DNA from: Deuterostichococcus epilithicus
Taxonomy: Eukaryota; Chlorophyta; Trebouxiophyceae; Prasiolales; Stichococcaceae
Direction of reading: 5' to 3'
Assembly (NCBI GenBank): GCA_033439295.1
Contig: JAVTLE010000023.1
Span: forward strand, 4,252,530-4,316,529
DNA: 64,000 nt
Positions 1-11,870 of the stretch are shown here, in pieces. The position numbers and the translations under genes are program-made. The notes below the pieces were generated by a model, which worked only from the letters and a program-made list of their open reading frames with translations, did no database searches and was not told where the DNA came from. The first letter of the stretch is position 1. The number at the start of each line of letters is the position of its first letter.

Positions 1-19
1 GTTCGCAATCGGACGGTAC

Positions 20-2189
20 CTGAGGCACTGGGAGTTCGGCGCCGGCAAAGTTGGAGGGCACATTGGGGTTGCCCAACGCTTGCGGGCGGTGCCACTGGTC
101 GGTCTGCGGCAGCAGCAGCACATCTCACGGGCAGCAGGAGCGCAGGTATGTAAGATGAGCGAGATGAGACATGCGCACGCCGAGCTTCCACACGACTCAG
201 TGCTCCGCTGGTGGGTTGCGTTCGGGCCCTGCCCAGACCCTGGCACGCTGTGGCTGGACATGCACCCGGCCGCAGTGCAGCAGGAGCAAGGCCTCAACAT
301 TCAATGAGATACGCAGTCTCGGGTCCAGCGCCTCCGACACGAATGATAGCGTGCAGAGCTTCAAAACTGATGGCACTGTGTCGCGTTCCCGCACACCTGC
401 TGGAAGGCCTGCGACATGCCGGGCTCGCCGCCGCCATAGGCGGAGCCGACCGACGCTGCGCGGAGGCCCGCGCCATTGCCGGGGCCGCCGCTGCTGCCAA
501 AGTCCAGACCCGAGGCGCCACCGAGGCCGAGCCCCGACGGCTGCTGCCCGTATTGCGCCAGCATCGATGAGATGGCCTGAGGGCGCGGCATCATCGCACA
601 TCAAAGGCCTGGGCGAGTTGGTTAGGAGCTGGCGAGGGGAGCCGAGCCACCCGCTGGGCGCCTCCTGCTCATGCCGCCTGCCAGAAGTGCGTTGCTGCAA
701 TGCGGTGATGGGTAAGGCTGTGCACGCCCCTTCGCAGAAGGAGAGCACCGCTCCCGCTGTCCAGGAGGCGCACTTCACAAGCTGCACTGTCCCAAAGACC
801 GGCCGCGCACCTGCTGCTGCTGCTCGGCATAGTTTGCGGGGGCGCTGCCGGCGCGCAAGTCCTGCCCGCTGGAAGCCATGCCCGCAGAGAACGCCGGCGG
901 CAGCGGCGGCCGCCCCTGCAGGGGACGCCATCCCAACCCTGGGTGTCTGTCGCCGTGGGCTTGTGGGCTGTAACCAGCTTTCAGCGACAGGCTCAGATGT
1001 GTCCGCGTCACATGGCAGGTTTGCAAGCTGGAGGGAATGCGGCAGCGCACGGCTTGCGCTCGTTGGGTGCGGTTGGGCTTCCAGTCCGAGGCTCACGAAG
1101 TGCTGCTCAGAGCTGCGGCCTGAATCCAACCTCAGCTGTCACGACCAGGCGAGCACCAAGTTGACGCGGCTGCTGCGACAGACCGGGTCAGCAGGCTGCA
1201 CTGTAGTTGTTTCTGAAAGCCCGGTCAAGGGCGTACCCCAAAGTCACCGCTGCCGCCAGGGAACCCAAGCTGGCCGGCCTCCGCGCCCGAACCCTGCCGC
1301 GAGCCGAAGTTCATGCCACCGCTGAAGCCGCCGCTGCCGTAGGGGTCCTGCTGCAAGCCGGCTGCGCGGCACAGGTTCGACAAGTCATACAAGCGTTATT
1401 TAGACGTCATCAGAAAGTCGTCCCCACGCCCGAACCGATCACGATACGGCTGAGCCAAGCCAGGAGCCAAGCATGCGCCGCAGCCGCAGACCAGTGCGCA
1501 CACACTCGCCATGCTTTGGATGCCAAAAGGATGGCTCGACGATGGCCTTTGTGAAGCTGCGCAGCTGCCGTGACACAGGCCTGATCAAGCTCGCTGCACA
1601 GCACAGCCTCCATCCCCGCCACGCCTCGCTGCTCCATCAGCAGGCCGTGCAATCTTGTGATAAACGCAGTTCGGGGCAGCCAACTGGGGCGGGTGTGCTC
1701 ACAGTCGCCGGAGCTTCGTTTGAGGTCCTCCAGCTGCGCCGCCTGCGCCGCATGAAGCTGTGCCTGCTGCTGTTGCTGCTGCATCAGCAGCGTCTGGTGA
1801 CGCTGCAGCGATGACTGGTGCGCCAGCGACCGCCCGTGCTGCTGCTGCTGTTGCTGCTGCGGCGGCTGGCTCACTGCCTGGCCGCCTTGCTGCGCACCGT
1901 GAAGCAGCAAGGCGTTAGCATGTCGGCAGCGGCGCGCCAGACCAATCGGTTACTTGCAGCGCACAGCAGCAGGGGGCGATCAGGACGAATGCCATCAGCG
2001 CAGACAAACGGGGTGCACAGGACAGGGTGAAGCATGGAGCACATGGATGTCTGCATGCAGGGCACGCTTGCAGGGGGTTGCGCCCACCGTGTCGACATTC
2101 ATGCCCGACAGCTCCTGCACATAATCCTGCAGAAAGTCCTCGTCCACGGGAATGAACTCCTCGAAGTTGGAGTTGGGGTCCAGGATGAG
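20..2189 (-). CDS. Gln/Gly/Ser-rich protein, partial (3' end beyond left edge)
   Basis: I do not recognise the family. Six exons join in frame on the minus strand: 2189-2088, 1889-1703, 1361-1237, 915-811, 576-397 and 103-20; the last ends in a donor (GTACCG), so the gene continues past the left edge. The first visible exon encodes an acidic, possibly folded stretch (FEEFIPVDEDFLQDYVQEL). The rest is low complexity: two runs of 6-7 glutamines, then Gly/Ser/Met-rich sequence (GGFSGGMNFGSRQGSG; YGQQPSGLGLGGASG). This composition is typical of disordered coactivators and RNA-binding scaffolds, but that is inference. The 5' end is unresolved. A plausible further exon around 2360-2500 (SPMSQHSSLHASIQPP) does not phase cleanly onto 2189. 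It is convergent with nothing on its left and tandem with HCF173 on its right. Confidence 0.6.
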
Positions 2190-3721
2190 CTGCGCGTGCA
2201 CACATGGATAGCTGACAGGTTGAGCCACTAGAAGGGTGCGCTTCAGCATGCGGTGTGCGCGGCCTTGGCAGGGACCTCTAGAAGCACCGGCCGGCACAGC
2301 TGGCGTCAATGGCTAGCTCGGAGCGGTTGCATCAGACCCAGGTGCCGGATCCACTGGCACTAGAGTTCGCCACTTGCCGAAGACCGAGACACGTCTGGGA
2401 AGCTGGGCACCGCCTGTGGCAGCCAGCGGCTGCCGGACACCAGAGGAGGTTGAATGGAGGCGTGCAGGGAGCTATGCTGCGACATGGGACTTTGCGGTCC
2501 GACTGACCGGCAAACTTTCCGGTCCGAATGACCGTGCTCCGGCACAGCTGTTTTGGTAAACACGTGCGCTTGCAGGCCCGCGATCTGCTGACCATAGCCG
2601 TCGCACGACTGCATATGTGTTTAGCGGGGAAAGCACGCCCTACTGCCTTCTACGGAGCGGTCAGCGAGGTGGCACAATCCTCGAGGTCCAGTTGAAAGGT
2701 ACATTAGCGGTTCTAACGTCGCTGGCAGGTGCCAACCCACCCGCTGCGCTGAGCATGCCGCCCATCACAGCTGCACGCACTGCGTGCGAGGGCTCATGCA
2801 AGAGCCCGCGCCTGGTCTGGTGACTACACGGTGGGGAGCGGCAGGCGGACAGGGGCCGCTCACCCTGTCGAAGGTCTGGTTGCCGCTATCCTTGTGCACA
2901 AGCGGCCGTCCACCATCCATCCCGCCGTGCGGCTGCCAGCCTCTCCGGGCCCGGTCGGTGCTGCCTCCCGGTGGCAGGCGATTCGAAACCCTGGCTGGCC
3001 ACGTGCAGCCCGCCGCTGCGCAACGGTCTCGGCGCAAACGATTTTACGTTTTCTGAAGACTCCTTTGGGCGCCTCAGTGACCCGATCAACTCGCGGCTGG
3101 CACAGCTTAGGTCAGGCTGTCTACTAAGGCTAGATCCGAGTAAAGCTTGCTCCTCGCGAGGCGGCCTCCTTTTGACGTGCGGCCAGCCTCGCAGGTTCGC
3201 GATGCGCTCTAGGACCGTGGACACACACCACCCGGCCCGGTGACGGTTTGGGTCGCCCTGCACGGCACTCCATGCAAGTGTCGACATCAGCGGATTTGGG
3301 TGAAATAAGTAAGCAAGTTGAACTCTTGTTCTTCAACACCCCTTCATCAGGCAGGAGGCGATTAGGCAATGAATGACGTCCCTCGTTGTTTGCAAGACTC
3401 GGGATTCGGGCAAAATCCGACTTCAAGTCAATAAAGGGGCATTCGATTAACTATGACATACAGATCCAGCTTAACTTGGCTGGCGTGCAGAGCGCGTCTC
3501 GGCCATTGAGCTCTGGGCCGTCCATTATGCACCTCTCGCGCACGTATGTGCCTCCCGGCGTCTGGCCACCCGGCACATAGCGCCGTCCTCGGCCCCCCTC
3601 GCATGACCTGACCCTCGCGTGTGAAACACACGGGCCGCTCCGCCGCGCCGCAAAGGCGACATACACGCGAGCCGCAGGCGCATCTGCACTGCCGTGCGGC
3701 GGGCGCCTGGTGGCACACACA
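2190..3721. other. Interval between Gln-rich gene and HCF173 3' end
   Basis: Probably holds the unresolved 5' exons of the Gln-rich gene on the minus strand. Weak candidates are around 2360-2500, 2730-2770 and 2860-2990, the last reading GGMDGGRPLVHKDSGNQTF next to a GTGAGC donor. None could be joined with consistent phase. No other gene is seen, and the HCF173 3' UTR should lie at the right end. Confidence 0.35.
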
Positions 3722-6700
3722 TCAGGTGTTCTTCTCCAGCCCCGCGAGCGCGGGCGTGAGGTAATTGTTGGAGCGGTCCGGCAGGTGTGCCACCAGCTCG
3801 TAGGCCGCGGCGCCCGGCTCCGCCGCCACCTCGGAGCACACCTCGAAGGTCTTGTTGCGCGCCGCGCCGTCGTGCAGCGCCTGCACAAGCCCGATGCAAG
3901 CCAGGTGAAGCGAAGCTTTATCCAAATCGCAAGCAATGATGCGAGCTGCAGGGAGCGCAGGGAGCTGGGCGTTCGAGGGTTCCGCAGCAACAGCTGAAGG
4001 ACCGATGCAGAGTGTCAAGGCCAGCGGTCCGTTCGCAATCGAGACCTACCTTGAGTGCGACATCCGCGACGTCGGCGCAGGAGATGTCGTGCTGGATGCG
4101 GTTGCCCTGGTCGAAAACCAGCGCCTTGTAGCCGCCTGGTTCCTCTTTCAGAGGCCCTGGCCGCACGACTGTGTAGCCCAGCCCGGTGGCGCGGAGCACG
4201 TCCTCGCCCCGCCTGAAACGAGGAAACCTGAGGCTGACACCAAAACTGACACCGAAACTGGAACCGGAGCGACTGTAGGGCACAATCCACTCGCGCGCAG
4301 CACGTCCTTGCGCCTGACGGCAGCGGGGGAAGGATTTAATTTGAAGACTGAAGCCGATTTTGACGCTGAACAAGTACTGCTTGCAACTGCAAATTGGATG
4401 TGAGACTGGAGAATGGAACCTGAACGCCCGCTTCCTGTGTCCCGCCTGCTCTGCCTGCAGCACGCCCTCGCCCTGTTGAGTTGGCAGCAGCGGCAGCGGC
4501 AGGCTCGGACATTCAGGTGGGCATGGCCTAGCGATCACTGCCCATCCGATATGCGATTCTGCTACAGCGGATGCACTCAGCCTGGGCTGCTTGTGGCCTG
4601 ACGAGTGCATTCAAGTAAGCAGGGTACACAGACCATGGGACTTGGACACATTGCGTTGCGTGAGACCACGCTGCAGCGCACCGCTTGGCTGTGATCATGT
4701 TGCGCCGCGTCTGCCCGGTGAGCCCCGCTCCGACGCAGGAGATCAGCACAAAGTCCGTCTCGGCGCCACCCGGCAGCGCCTTGACCCAGTCGATCTCCAG
4801 CCGGAAGTCGTTCCTGCGGCGGTGCAGGTTCCAAGGTCAGCCCTGCGATTCCGTGTGTGGTCGTCGAAGCAGCAAAGCCGCCTCGGCGCCGCCGGGCGGA
4901 GCCCTGACCCAGTCCATTTTCTGCGAGGGAGGCGCACGTCCGGCACTTGAGCACCAACGCTGTATCTACGCCGCGCTGGCATGTTGATCTCAGGGGTGGC
5001 GCCAGGGATTCCCCTGGCAGTGCTAAGTCTCAGTTGGCTCTCAGCCACAAGTGGATCTGTGGTGCAGCTGCGCTGTGTGCAACTCCTCAGCGCTGGAGCT
5101 GTCGAGAGACACTCACAGCGGGGCAGACGCCTCCTCTGCGCTGACAACCACTGCGCTCTGCCGCGGGCTGCGGTCGAAGCGCAGCCCCATGGAGACGATT
5201 GCCGCAGGGTCCAGGTCCGGTGGGAACGACGGGTCCTCCGGGCGGAAGACGCTAAAGGGCAGCCGCGCCGTCATGAACCCCCGGCGGGTGCTGATGCGCG
5301 CGCCATATGCGTGCCCCTCCGCTGCAGGGTGGGGCAACATGAAACGTGGAATTGATGGAGGGTGATGGTGCTGTGCGAAGAGGAGCCGTGAAACCGCCTT
5401 TGCAGCGCGTGGTGATGTGCGTTGCAAAGGTGGCCCTCCGCTGCAAAGTGCATCACACTAGAAGGGTTAGGGTATCGCCTAACAGAAGCAAATTTGACAT
5501 TGGACACTCCAAAAGCAAGTGACACTGTAGTCTGAAGCTCTGAGCGTGTGCTATGCAGGAGGCTGAGCGAAGGTGCGACATCAGCGCTGCAGCACCGCAA
5601 TGCTGGTTTCAGCCGAAAGAAGCATGTGCCACGGCTGCGGCACCAGTGGCCATGCCAAATTGTCGGTTGTAACCCTACATGCGCCCTGTGGCACAGGCGA
5701 GCGCTGATTGCTGCCCGAATCACTTGCGCTGCAGCGTGCACGAGACGCCGCCGCCAGCACCGGCAGCAGTGGCCTCCCGCCCCAAGCGACCAGCCGCCCT
5801 CCGCAGAGTCTCTGATACTTGGCAAGGCTAGAAAGCAGCGCTTAAAACGAAAGCGCCTCGCTGAGGCTGCCGCTCTTGGAACGAAAGCGCCCTGCAGGCG
5901 GTATGCGCTGGAAATGCACAACCCTGGTGTGGGAGAACGAGCACCACCCCGGCACCTGTATACAGCAGCAGGCTGTAGGCGTTGCCGTCGGCGCCCAGCT
6001 TCAGCACTAAACCCTCTGTGCCGGCCAGGTCGCGCCCCTGCGGCAACTCCACCGGGCCGCCCACCTCCGCGCGCCCGCCGCGCGTGTAGATGACGCCTGC
6101 GCAGGATTTTAGGGTTCTATGCTAAATGGGCAATATGCTAGAAGCACGACAGTTGCTCAACAACTCCCGCATTGCTCCGCAGCCCCCACTGGGCTGCCCG
6201 CCGCGGCACACGGACAGCGCGTGTGGATGGCGCCTGCGCACAGGCACATGCGCCAGTGCAGCAGAGGTCTAGGCCAGTTGAGCATTTGCTGAGCAGCTCC
6301 ACTGGATTGCCGACCTCTGGGCACCCGTTGCGCAACGCAGACGGCGCCATTGCACGTTGTAGGCGGGCTGTGAGTCTGTATTGTCATTGTCGTGATTTTC
6401 GGCCTGGCATCCTCCACACAGGCTTGTTAGATGGCGGTACGATTAGGGAGGGCTGAGCATGGCATGTTGCACAGGGAATTTGCGGCATAGCTGTGGCAGC
6501 GGGCATCTCCGTCTGCCGGGGGACCTGACTTCCTGTTCCGAGGTCAATGGCCTTCACGGCACAGAAGCTTCATGCAGCACCACCACTCACCAAGGTTCAA
6601 ACGTCCGGAACGCCGCAGGGCAGGCGCCGCTCTTCAGAGCTGACAAGGGAAGCACAGGCGGCCGCGCCACGCCACCGCACCACTCGCTGAGGAGGGGCGT

Positions 6701-9209
6701 GGCCTGTCCTATGCCGGGGGCCCTCCGCTGTCAACTCGAAGAGGCATTGGCGCTTACCTGAGAACACCAGGGTATCGCGCCACTCGGACTTCTCTGCTGA
6801 GGCCAGGTCGATGCCGCGGTCGAATGCACGCCGCGCCAGACTGCTGCTGTTGTCCTACATGGGAAAGACAGCCACTCTTGTCCTGCATGAAAACTATCAC
6901 ACAGGCATCGTTCTGGGGTCCTGCCGCCGCTGCGCCGCTGCCTCCGTCTCGAGCGCAACCGTCAAGCGGCATGGGGTTTCTGAAGAGCACAGCAGTGTTT
7001 CGGGGGTCTGACGATGTTTGGGGTGCAACTACTGCTATGTTCCGCATGAACAAGCTTTTCTGCATGATGTGATCCGCATGTTGGACTCGTATGGCTCGTA
7101 GCTCACCCGGGGCAGGCCCACATGCGTGATGCGCCAGGCCTTGCGCGCCGTCGGGCTGGCAAAGTCGATGACCGGCACCTTGGCCAGGCGCGAGGGTGTG
7201 TACTTGTTTGCGAGATCCTGTCGTCAAGAGCGCAGGCACTGTCATCAAATTGCAGATGCTGGCAGATGTGATGCATTGCGACAGCAGTATTCCCTTTCGT
7301 GACGGTGCAGGTATGTTGCAGGTCTGGAACGGTCGTCATTCGCCAGTGGTTCTTGCAGGAGATGGCATGGCAGTCATCGAACGGTGGCCGTTAGCGGCAG
7401 CAGCACAGCTGCCACTGGCGCGGCGCGGGCCTGATCGCGCCAGGGTCTGCGCTGTCAGGCCTGGCCAAGGGCCGCGCAGCCGCCAAGGACCGATGTCAGA
7501 CCTCACATATCCCAGCGGGGCTGGTCTTCCACCCGGCCCACAAGCAACCCGGATGCGGAAAGGGAACAAAAGCAGGGGCCTCTCACCATGTATGCGCGCG
7601 CCAGATTCTGGATTCCTTGCTCCTCCACCCGCTTCAGGTCGACTGTCAGGTCCGAGCGCGCCGACACGCAGCTGATGACCTGCGGTGTGTGCATGGTGTG
7701 TTGCCTTTGAGGAATGTTTCCTGCGCTAAGCTTGATTGGACGGTTGAGTTGCTTCTCACTCAATGCCGTTGCCTCAGCAGTTGCACATCGTTGCAAAGTC
7801 GAAAGGCACCGGCTGTGGCCCTGCCGCCACCACAGAATGGTGGCTGGCCCCTCGCCAACTCCCCCTGACCGCTGTCCTAAGCACCCTGTTTTCAGTGCAA
7901 CACCCACCTTGTCGCAGCCGCGCATGGCCTGCAGGCAGGCATCATAGTCGCCGATGTCGCCCTTGATGATTGTGACGCTCTGCGGGATGGCCTCCAGGGC
8001 CGCCTGGTCGCGGCCCCGCACCAGCGCCCGCACCTGCGCAGCGGGTGACGCGGATGCCAAATCATGATCCCATCTGCAGTTCTGAAGCGGAAGCCGGATT
8101 CTGAAGAGCTGACTTATGAAAATGCCGGCCGTCGCCACCGCCTGCATGTGGCGATCTGCCACCTATTGCGCTGCTGTCACAGTGCCCGGGGTTGCCACAG
8201 GTCTCTTGGGGGACCCCCTCGCGTGGCCAGCAGATTGTGCCGGTCCAAAGTCAGGGCAATCTCGTCACACGGCAGGTGCCACAGAGGGCGCCGTGATCTA
8301 CGGGGCACCGTGCCGGGAGTCACATGCATGCCTCCCAGGCTTAAACGCGCCTTGTAGCCGCGCAGTAGCAGCTTGCGGACAAGGATGCGCCCAACGCGGC
8401 CGGTGGCGCCAGCAACCAGCACCGTCGTGCTGGCAGCTGCCGGGCTGCTGAACTCCTCCGCGGGCGACGCATAATCTAGGCTGCCAGCCGCGCTGCCGCG
8501 GCTTGGCGACGCCAGCCGCGCAAACTGCTGCCACACGTCGTCAAACACCTGTGCGGTAAGGGACCGGCACGTGATCGTTGACGCAAGCAGGAAACTATAA
8601 TTTCTGAGAATCAAGCGGCCGTAGTTGTGCATGCACGAGCAGGCACCACTGCGGTGATGCAGGCGCGGCTGCCGTCGATGCACCATGCGTATCTGCTGCC
8701 CTGGGTGCAGACACCCTGCGATCAGCCGTGCAAGACCAGCATCTCACTCGCATTGTTTGCGGCAACCACAGATTGTGAAAGTCAGGCATGCATGCATGCG
8801 GGAATGCGCGCACTTGTCGCGACCGCTTGCCGATGGCCACTGGGTTGATGTCGTCCAGTTTGAACGCCTCTGCCGCCTCTTCCGCCTCCTCCTGGCTGCG
8901 TCGTAGCGTCAGGCTGACAGTCTTGCCGGCTGGCGCCTTTCCCGCCGGCGACCTTCTGGATTTGCGTTTGGCTTTCGGCTGGGAACGCTTGGCATCCTGC
9001 TCGGCTGGTTTTGCTGCCGGCTCGCTGGCCTTGTCACCGTCCTCCGCTGACATGCGGACGGCGAATCGGCTGTGCCGGTATGGGTGCACCGTTCTGAAGG
9101 GCCCCGTGGCTTTGCATGGCCTGCTTCGCAAGCTGTGCACCGCCTGATGCAGGTGCCCGCCATTGCAGCAGGGAGCGCTGGCGCCCGCCCGCATCGTCTG
9201 CAAGTTCAT
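3722..9209 (-). CDS. HCF173: HCF173-like atypical SDR, chloroplast psbA mRNA translation factor
   Basis: In Arabidopsis HCF173 binds psbA mRNA and activates translation of the photosystem II D1 protein. Eleven exons: 9209-8814, 8548-8351, 8033-7908, 7679-7587, 7202-7107, 6854-6758, 6096-5956, 5321-5117, 4813-4682, 4212-4050, 3880-3722, giving 601 aa, close to the plant protein (about 600). Residues 1-95 are basic and Ser/Ala-rich, as in a transit peptide. NPVAIGKRSRQ precedes a Rossmann fold (GATGRVG about 179-185, then RGYKVRALVRG). A CIA30-type beta insertion (about 330-450, GVIYTRGGRAEVGG) is characteristic of this family, and the fold resumes with YTVVRPGPLKEEPGGYKA. The C-terminus (ELVAHLPDRSNNYLTPAL, ending LEKNT) is near-identical to what I recall of land-plant HCF173. 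Intron 2 has a GC donor (8350-8349). Introns 7 and 8 carry decayed copies of the next exon. Divergent from APT. Confidence 0.9.
4871..4925 (-). repeat. Decayed copy of HCF173 exon 9 acceptor edge
   Basis: Inside intron 8, upstream of exon 9. The minus strand contains GACTGGGTCAGGGCTCCGCC then GGCGGCGCCGAG. The true exon 9 has GACTGGGTCAAGGCGCTGCC then GGGTGGCGCCGAG, encoding DWVKALPGGAE. The copy keeps a CGCAG-like acceptor edge but is frameshifted. Confidence 0.7.
5380..5450 (-). repeat. Decayed copy of HCF173 exon 8 acceptor edge
   Basis: Inside HCF173 intron 7, upstream of exon 8 in the direction of transcription. The minus strand reads GCAGCGGAGGGCCACCTTTG, against GCAGCGGAGGGGCACGCATA at the true exon 8 boundary (5321). 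The similarity runs on for about 60 bases with substitutions and small gaps. The frame is not open. Confidence 0.75.
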
Positions 9210-9575
9210 ATTTGGCAGCCTTTTGTGCTTCTAAGACTGCGTTATCCGCATTTGCACGATCGATCGCGGGGTGCAACCTGCAAAAGCTCTGGGGGAAGCC
9301 ACGATCTGCACTTTGGCAGTGCCTGGCTGACATCCGTCAGACAAGAATCCGCATTTGGCTGCAACTCGACATGGCACTGCGTTTTATTTTCGCAAGGACA
9401 CCTACGGCAAAGCACCCCCTTTCATGTGCTTGAGCTTTTCGATCGACTGCTCGTCGCCATCGCAGCAACAGTTGCCGAATCACCCACCCACTTCACTCTT
9501 GGCTCACACCATCTCGCAACGCAAGCACGCAGGCTCGCTACTGGTGGCGACTGCGCACCCTAAATCGACCCAAGC
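9210..9575. promoter_or_regulatory. Shared divergent promoter interval, HCF173 / APT
   Basis: 366 bases separate the HCF173 start codon (9209, minus) from the APT start codon (9576, plus). It must hold both 5' UTRs and core promoters. I see no clear TATA box or named element, so the call rests on gene arrangement only. Confidence 0.45.
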
Positions 9576-11870
9576 ATGGCGGCCATCACCTCGGACCCCG
9601 ATCCCAGGGTCAAAGCCGTGCTCGCATCCATCAGGGGCATCCCTGACTTCCCCAAGAAGGTGGGTGCCTGTGGGTGATTCCCATTGCCTCAGGCATGATG
9701 CAATGCGTCGGCTCGTACCGTCGAGCCAGCCGCACGGCCGCCTCGCACAGCGGGGTTGGCCGCTCTAGGGAATATGCCGTTCCGGAGGCGGCGGCTGTGG
9801 CGCTCCGTCTCAGGCGAACGAAACCAGCACTCAGCCTGCTCTGCACGCCGTGAGGCAAGGCGGCTGTCCACCTGGGCGTGCTCGCGTCACGTCCTCAGCC
9901 TCCAATGCCTTGCGGCGCCGCCATCAGCGGCGCATTGTCTTCCAGGCCCGTGCCGTGCAAGCAACCAATGCTGCCGAACCCGCCGTTTCCACTTGCCTCC
10001 GGACGTATCCTACAGGGCATCTACTTCTACGACATCACCACGCTGCTGCTGGACACCGAGGCCTTCCGCCATGTCATCGACATGCTCGTGGAACGGTACC
10101 TCGACCAGCGCATTGACGTCATTGCGGGTGCGCTCGCTGTGGCGGCCATTTCTTCGACCGTCAGCCGTCAGTGCAGGCGGGCACGCTGCGCAGGATGAAA
10201 GCGGTCGGGAGCTTGCGGCGCATGGATCGCTGCGATGGCGTTGGCAATTTGCGAATGGCAGCTGAGGCGATGTGATAGTAATCTTGTCGCCTTATTGGTT
10301 GCTGAAGCCGGCGTGCCGCCGTCAGGCTCCCTTCGTGGCTCGCCACCAAACATTGATACAATTGTTCTCAGACGCACGCACATCTGCTTTGCAGGCTTCG
10401 AGGCGAGGGGCTTCCTCTTCGGGCCGCCGCTGGCGCTGCGGCTAGGCATCCCCTTTGTGCCGTTGCGCAAGCCCGGCAAGCTGCCCGGTGCGTGATGGAG
10501 GTGTCGAGCTGGTTGACTGAACCTTCAGGCAAGAATTGCAAGCAGCTGGGGGTCTCTTCTGCGCACCTCCAGGCTCAGCAGATGTGCTCGGATTGGAGCT
10601 TCTTGTGCAGGCGCGAACTCGTGCGGTTCCCCGCGGCCGGGAGCGCTGCGTCACCGCTGCACCATGCATGCAGCCCGGGTTGAGCAGCGCAGGCTCCTAC
10701 CTTGACAACTCACCGACCCTGCTCAGCTCGCAACCTGCACCAACTGGCCTCCCCACCAAAGCAGCAACATCACGCCGCATACCTCCTTAGGCGCGACCAT
10801 AAAGGCGTCGTACGAGCTGGAGTATGGGACAGACGCCATTGAGGTGCACGCGGACGCCATCACGGCCGGGCAGCGTGTGGTGCTCGTCGACGACTTGGTG
10901 GCCACCGGCGGCACACTCGCGGCAGGTGCGCCGCGCAATCCGTGGCTCTGTCCCTCCAGTGGACAAGGGCCTTCAGAGCGGAACAACATCAGCCCCGCCA
11001 AATGTGATGCCGCTCCCGGCCAGACGAGGCGCTGTTGAGCGATGCCTCCAGATTAGCAATTTGGTGCTCATCGATTCCCCATCGAACTAGGGACCTCTGG
11101 CGTCACGCCTTTTGCAGTTCTGGCTCCTGAAACACATGCTGCATAAGCCCTGTGCCTTGCTGCGGGTTGGGGCATGCGGTGCAACTGCTGGGGGCGGCAG
11201 GTGCCGTGCAAGCATGGGTATGAACCATTGCTGCACGCGTGCGGGAAGCTCATGGCGGGGCACTGAAGGGTGGGTGGAGGCAGTAGCAATCCTGCAGTAG
11301 TGTCCCTTGCATATGCACATGTTTGCTGTTTATGCTTTCTGCTTGAGGCGGCGGCAATCCTGCAGCTGCGGCCTTCGATTTGAATATGACCACAAGTACG
11401 CGCATCCTTTCACCATACCGACACGGAGCTAATGGCGCAGTTGATGACGGAGCCGGTGGAAGCGGCAGCAACGCTGTCATACAAGGGTTGCCGCCCATTG
11501 TAAGTTCTTCATCGGTAGATGTAATAACGCAGTATATGCATCTTCCACATTCACAGGCGTGAAGCTGAGGCGGAGCTCGAGGCGGAGGTTGTGGAGGCCT
11601 CAGCCATATGGACTCTACATTTCCTAACTCATGCCCAAAAAATTTGCAAGGCTCATGTGCTGAACCCGCCTTTGCTCAGGTGTGAAGCTCATGGCGGAGC
11701 TAAACGCGGAGGTGGTGGAGGCGGCAGCAATCCTGGAGCTGGCTGAGCTCAAGGGACGTGAGAAGCTGCCCGGCACCGCGCTGCACGCGCTGGCGATCGT
11801 GTCCGAGTACGGTGAGCCTGCGTGGATTTGGCTCACCCAAGAATGGTTTGCCATGACAACACAGCGCTAA
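9576..11870 (+). CDS. APT: Adenine phosphoribosyltransferase
   Basis: Converts adenine and PRPP to AMP and pyrophosphate (purine salvage). Five exons: 9576-9659, 10016-10127, 10395-10487, 10791-10925, 11680-11870, giving 204 aa. Family landmarks appear in order: [20 protein letters not shown] with [59 protein letters not shown], and the PRPP-binding loop [13 protein letters not shown] (about 126-138). No transit peptide is evident, so it is probably cytosolic. APRTs are usually about 180-190 aa. Here the frame runs through a strong donor-like GTGAGC near 11812, after IVSEYG, to a stop at 11868-11870, so the last ~17 residues may instead be replaced by a further exon. The 754-base intron 4 carries four decayed copies of the start of exon 5. 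Start chosen because it gives the conserved N-terminus. Confidence 0.93.
11238..11616 (+). repeat. Four decayed copies of APT exon 5 edge within intron 4
   Basis: True exon 5 begins at 11680 (GTGTGAAGCTCATGGCGGAG). Related blocks lie upstream in the intron: about 11238-11300 (GGAAGCTCATGGCGGGGCAC, then GGTGGAGGCAGTAGCAATCC), 11341-11373 (GAGGCGGCGGCAATCCTGCA), 11423-11478 (GAGCTAATGGCGCAGTTGAT, then GGTGGAAGCGGCAGCAACGC) and 11553-11616 (CAGGCGTGAAGCTGAGGCGG, then GTTGTGGAGGCCTCAGCC). The last keeps an AG acceptor in the same place. All are frame-broken or stop-interrupted. Confidence 0.85.

Noticed and set aside
171-1325. 384-codon open frame on the plus strand and its 310-codon minus counterpart
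   Set aside because: Both are shadows created by GC-rich exons and introns of the Gln-rich gene; the real exons switch frames at splice sites and the proteins have no family features.
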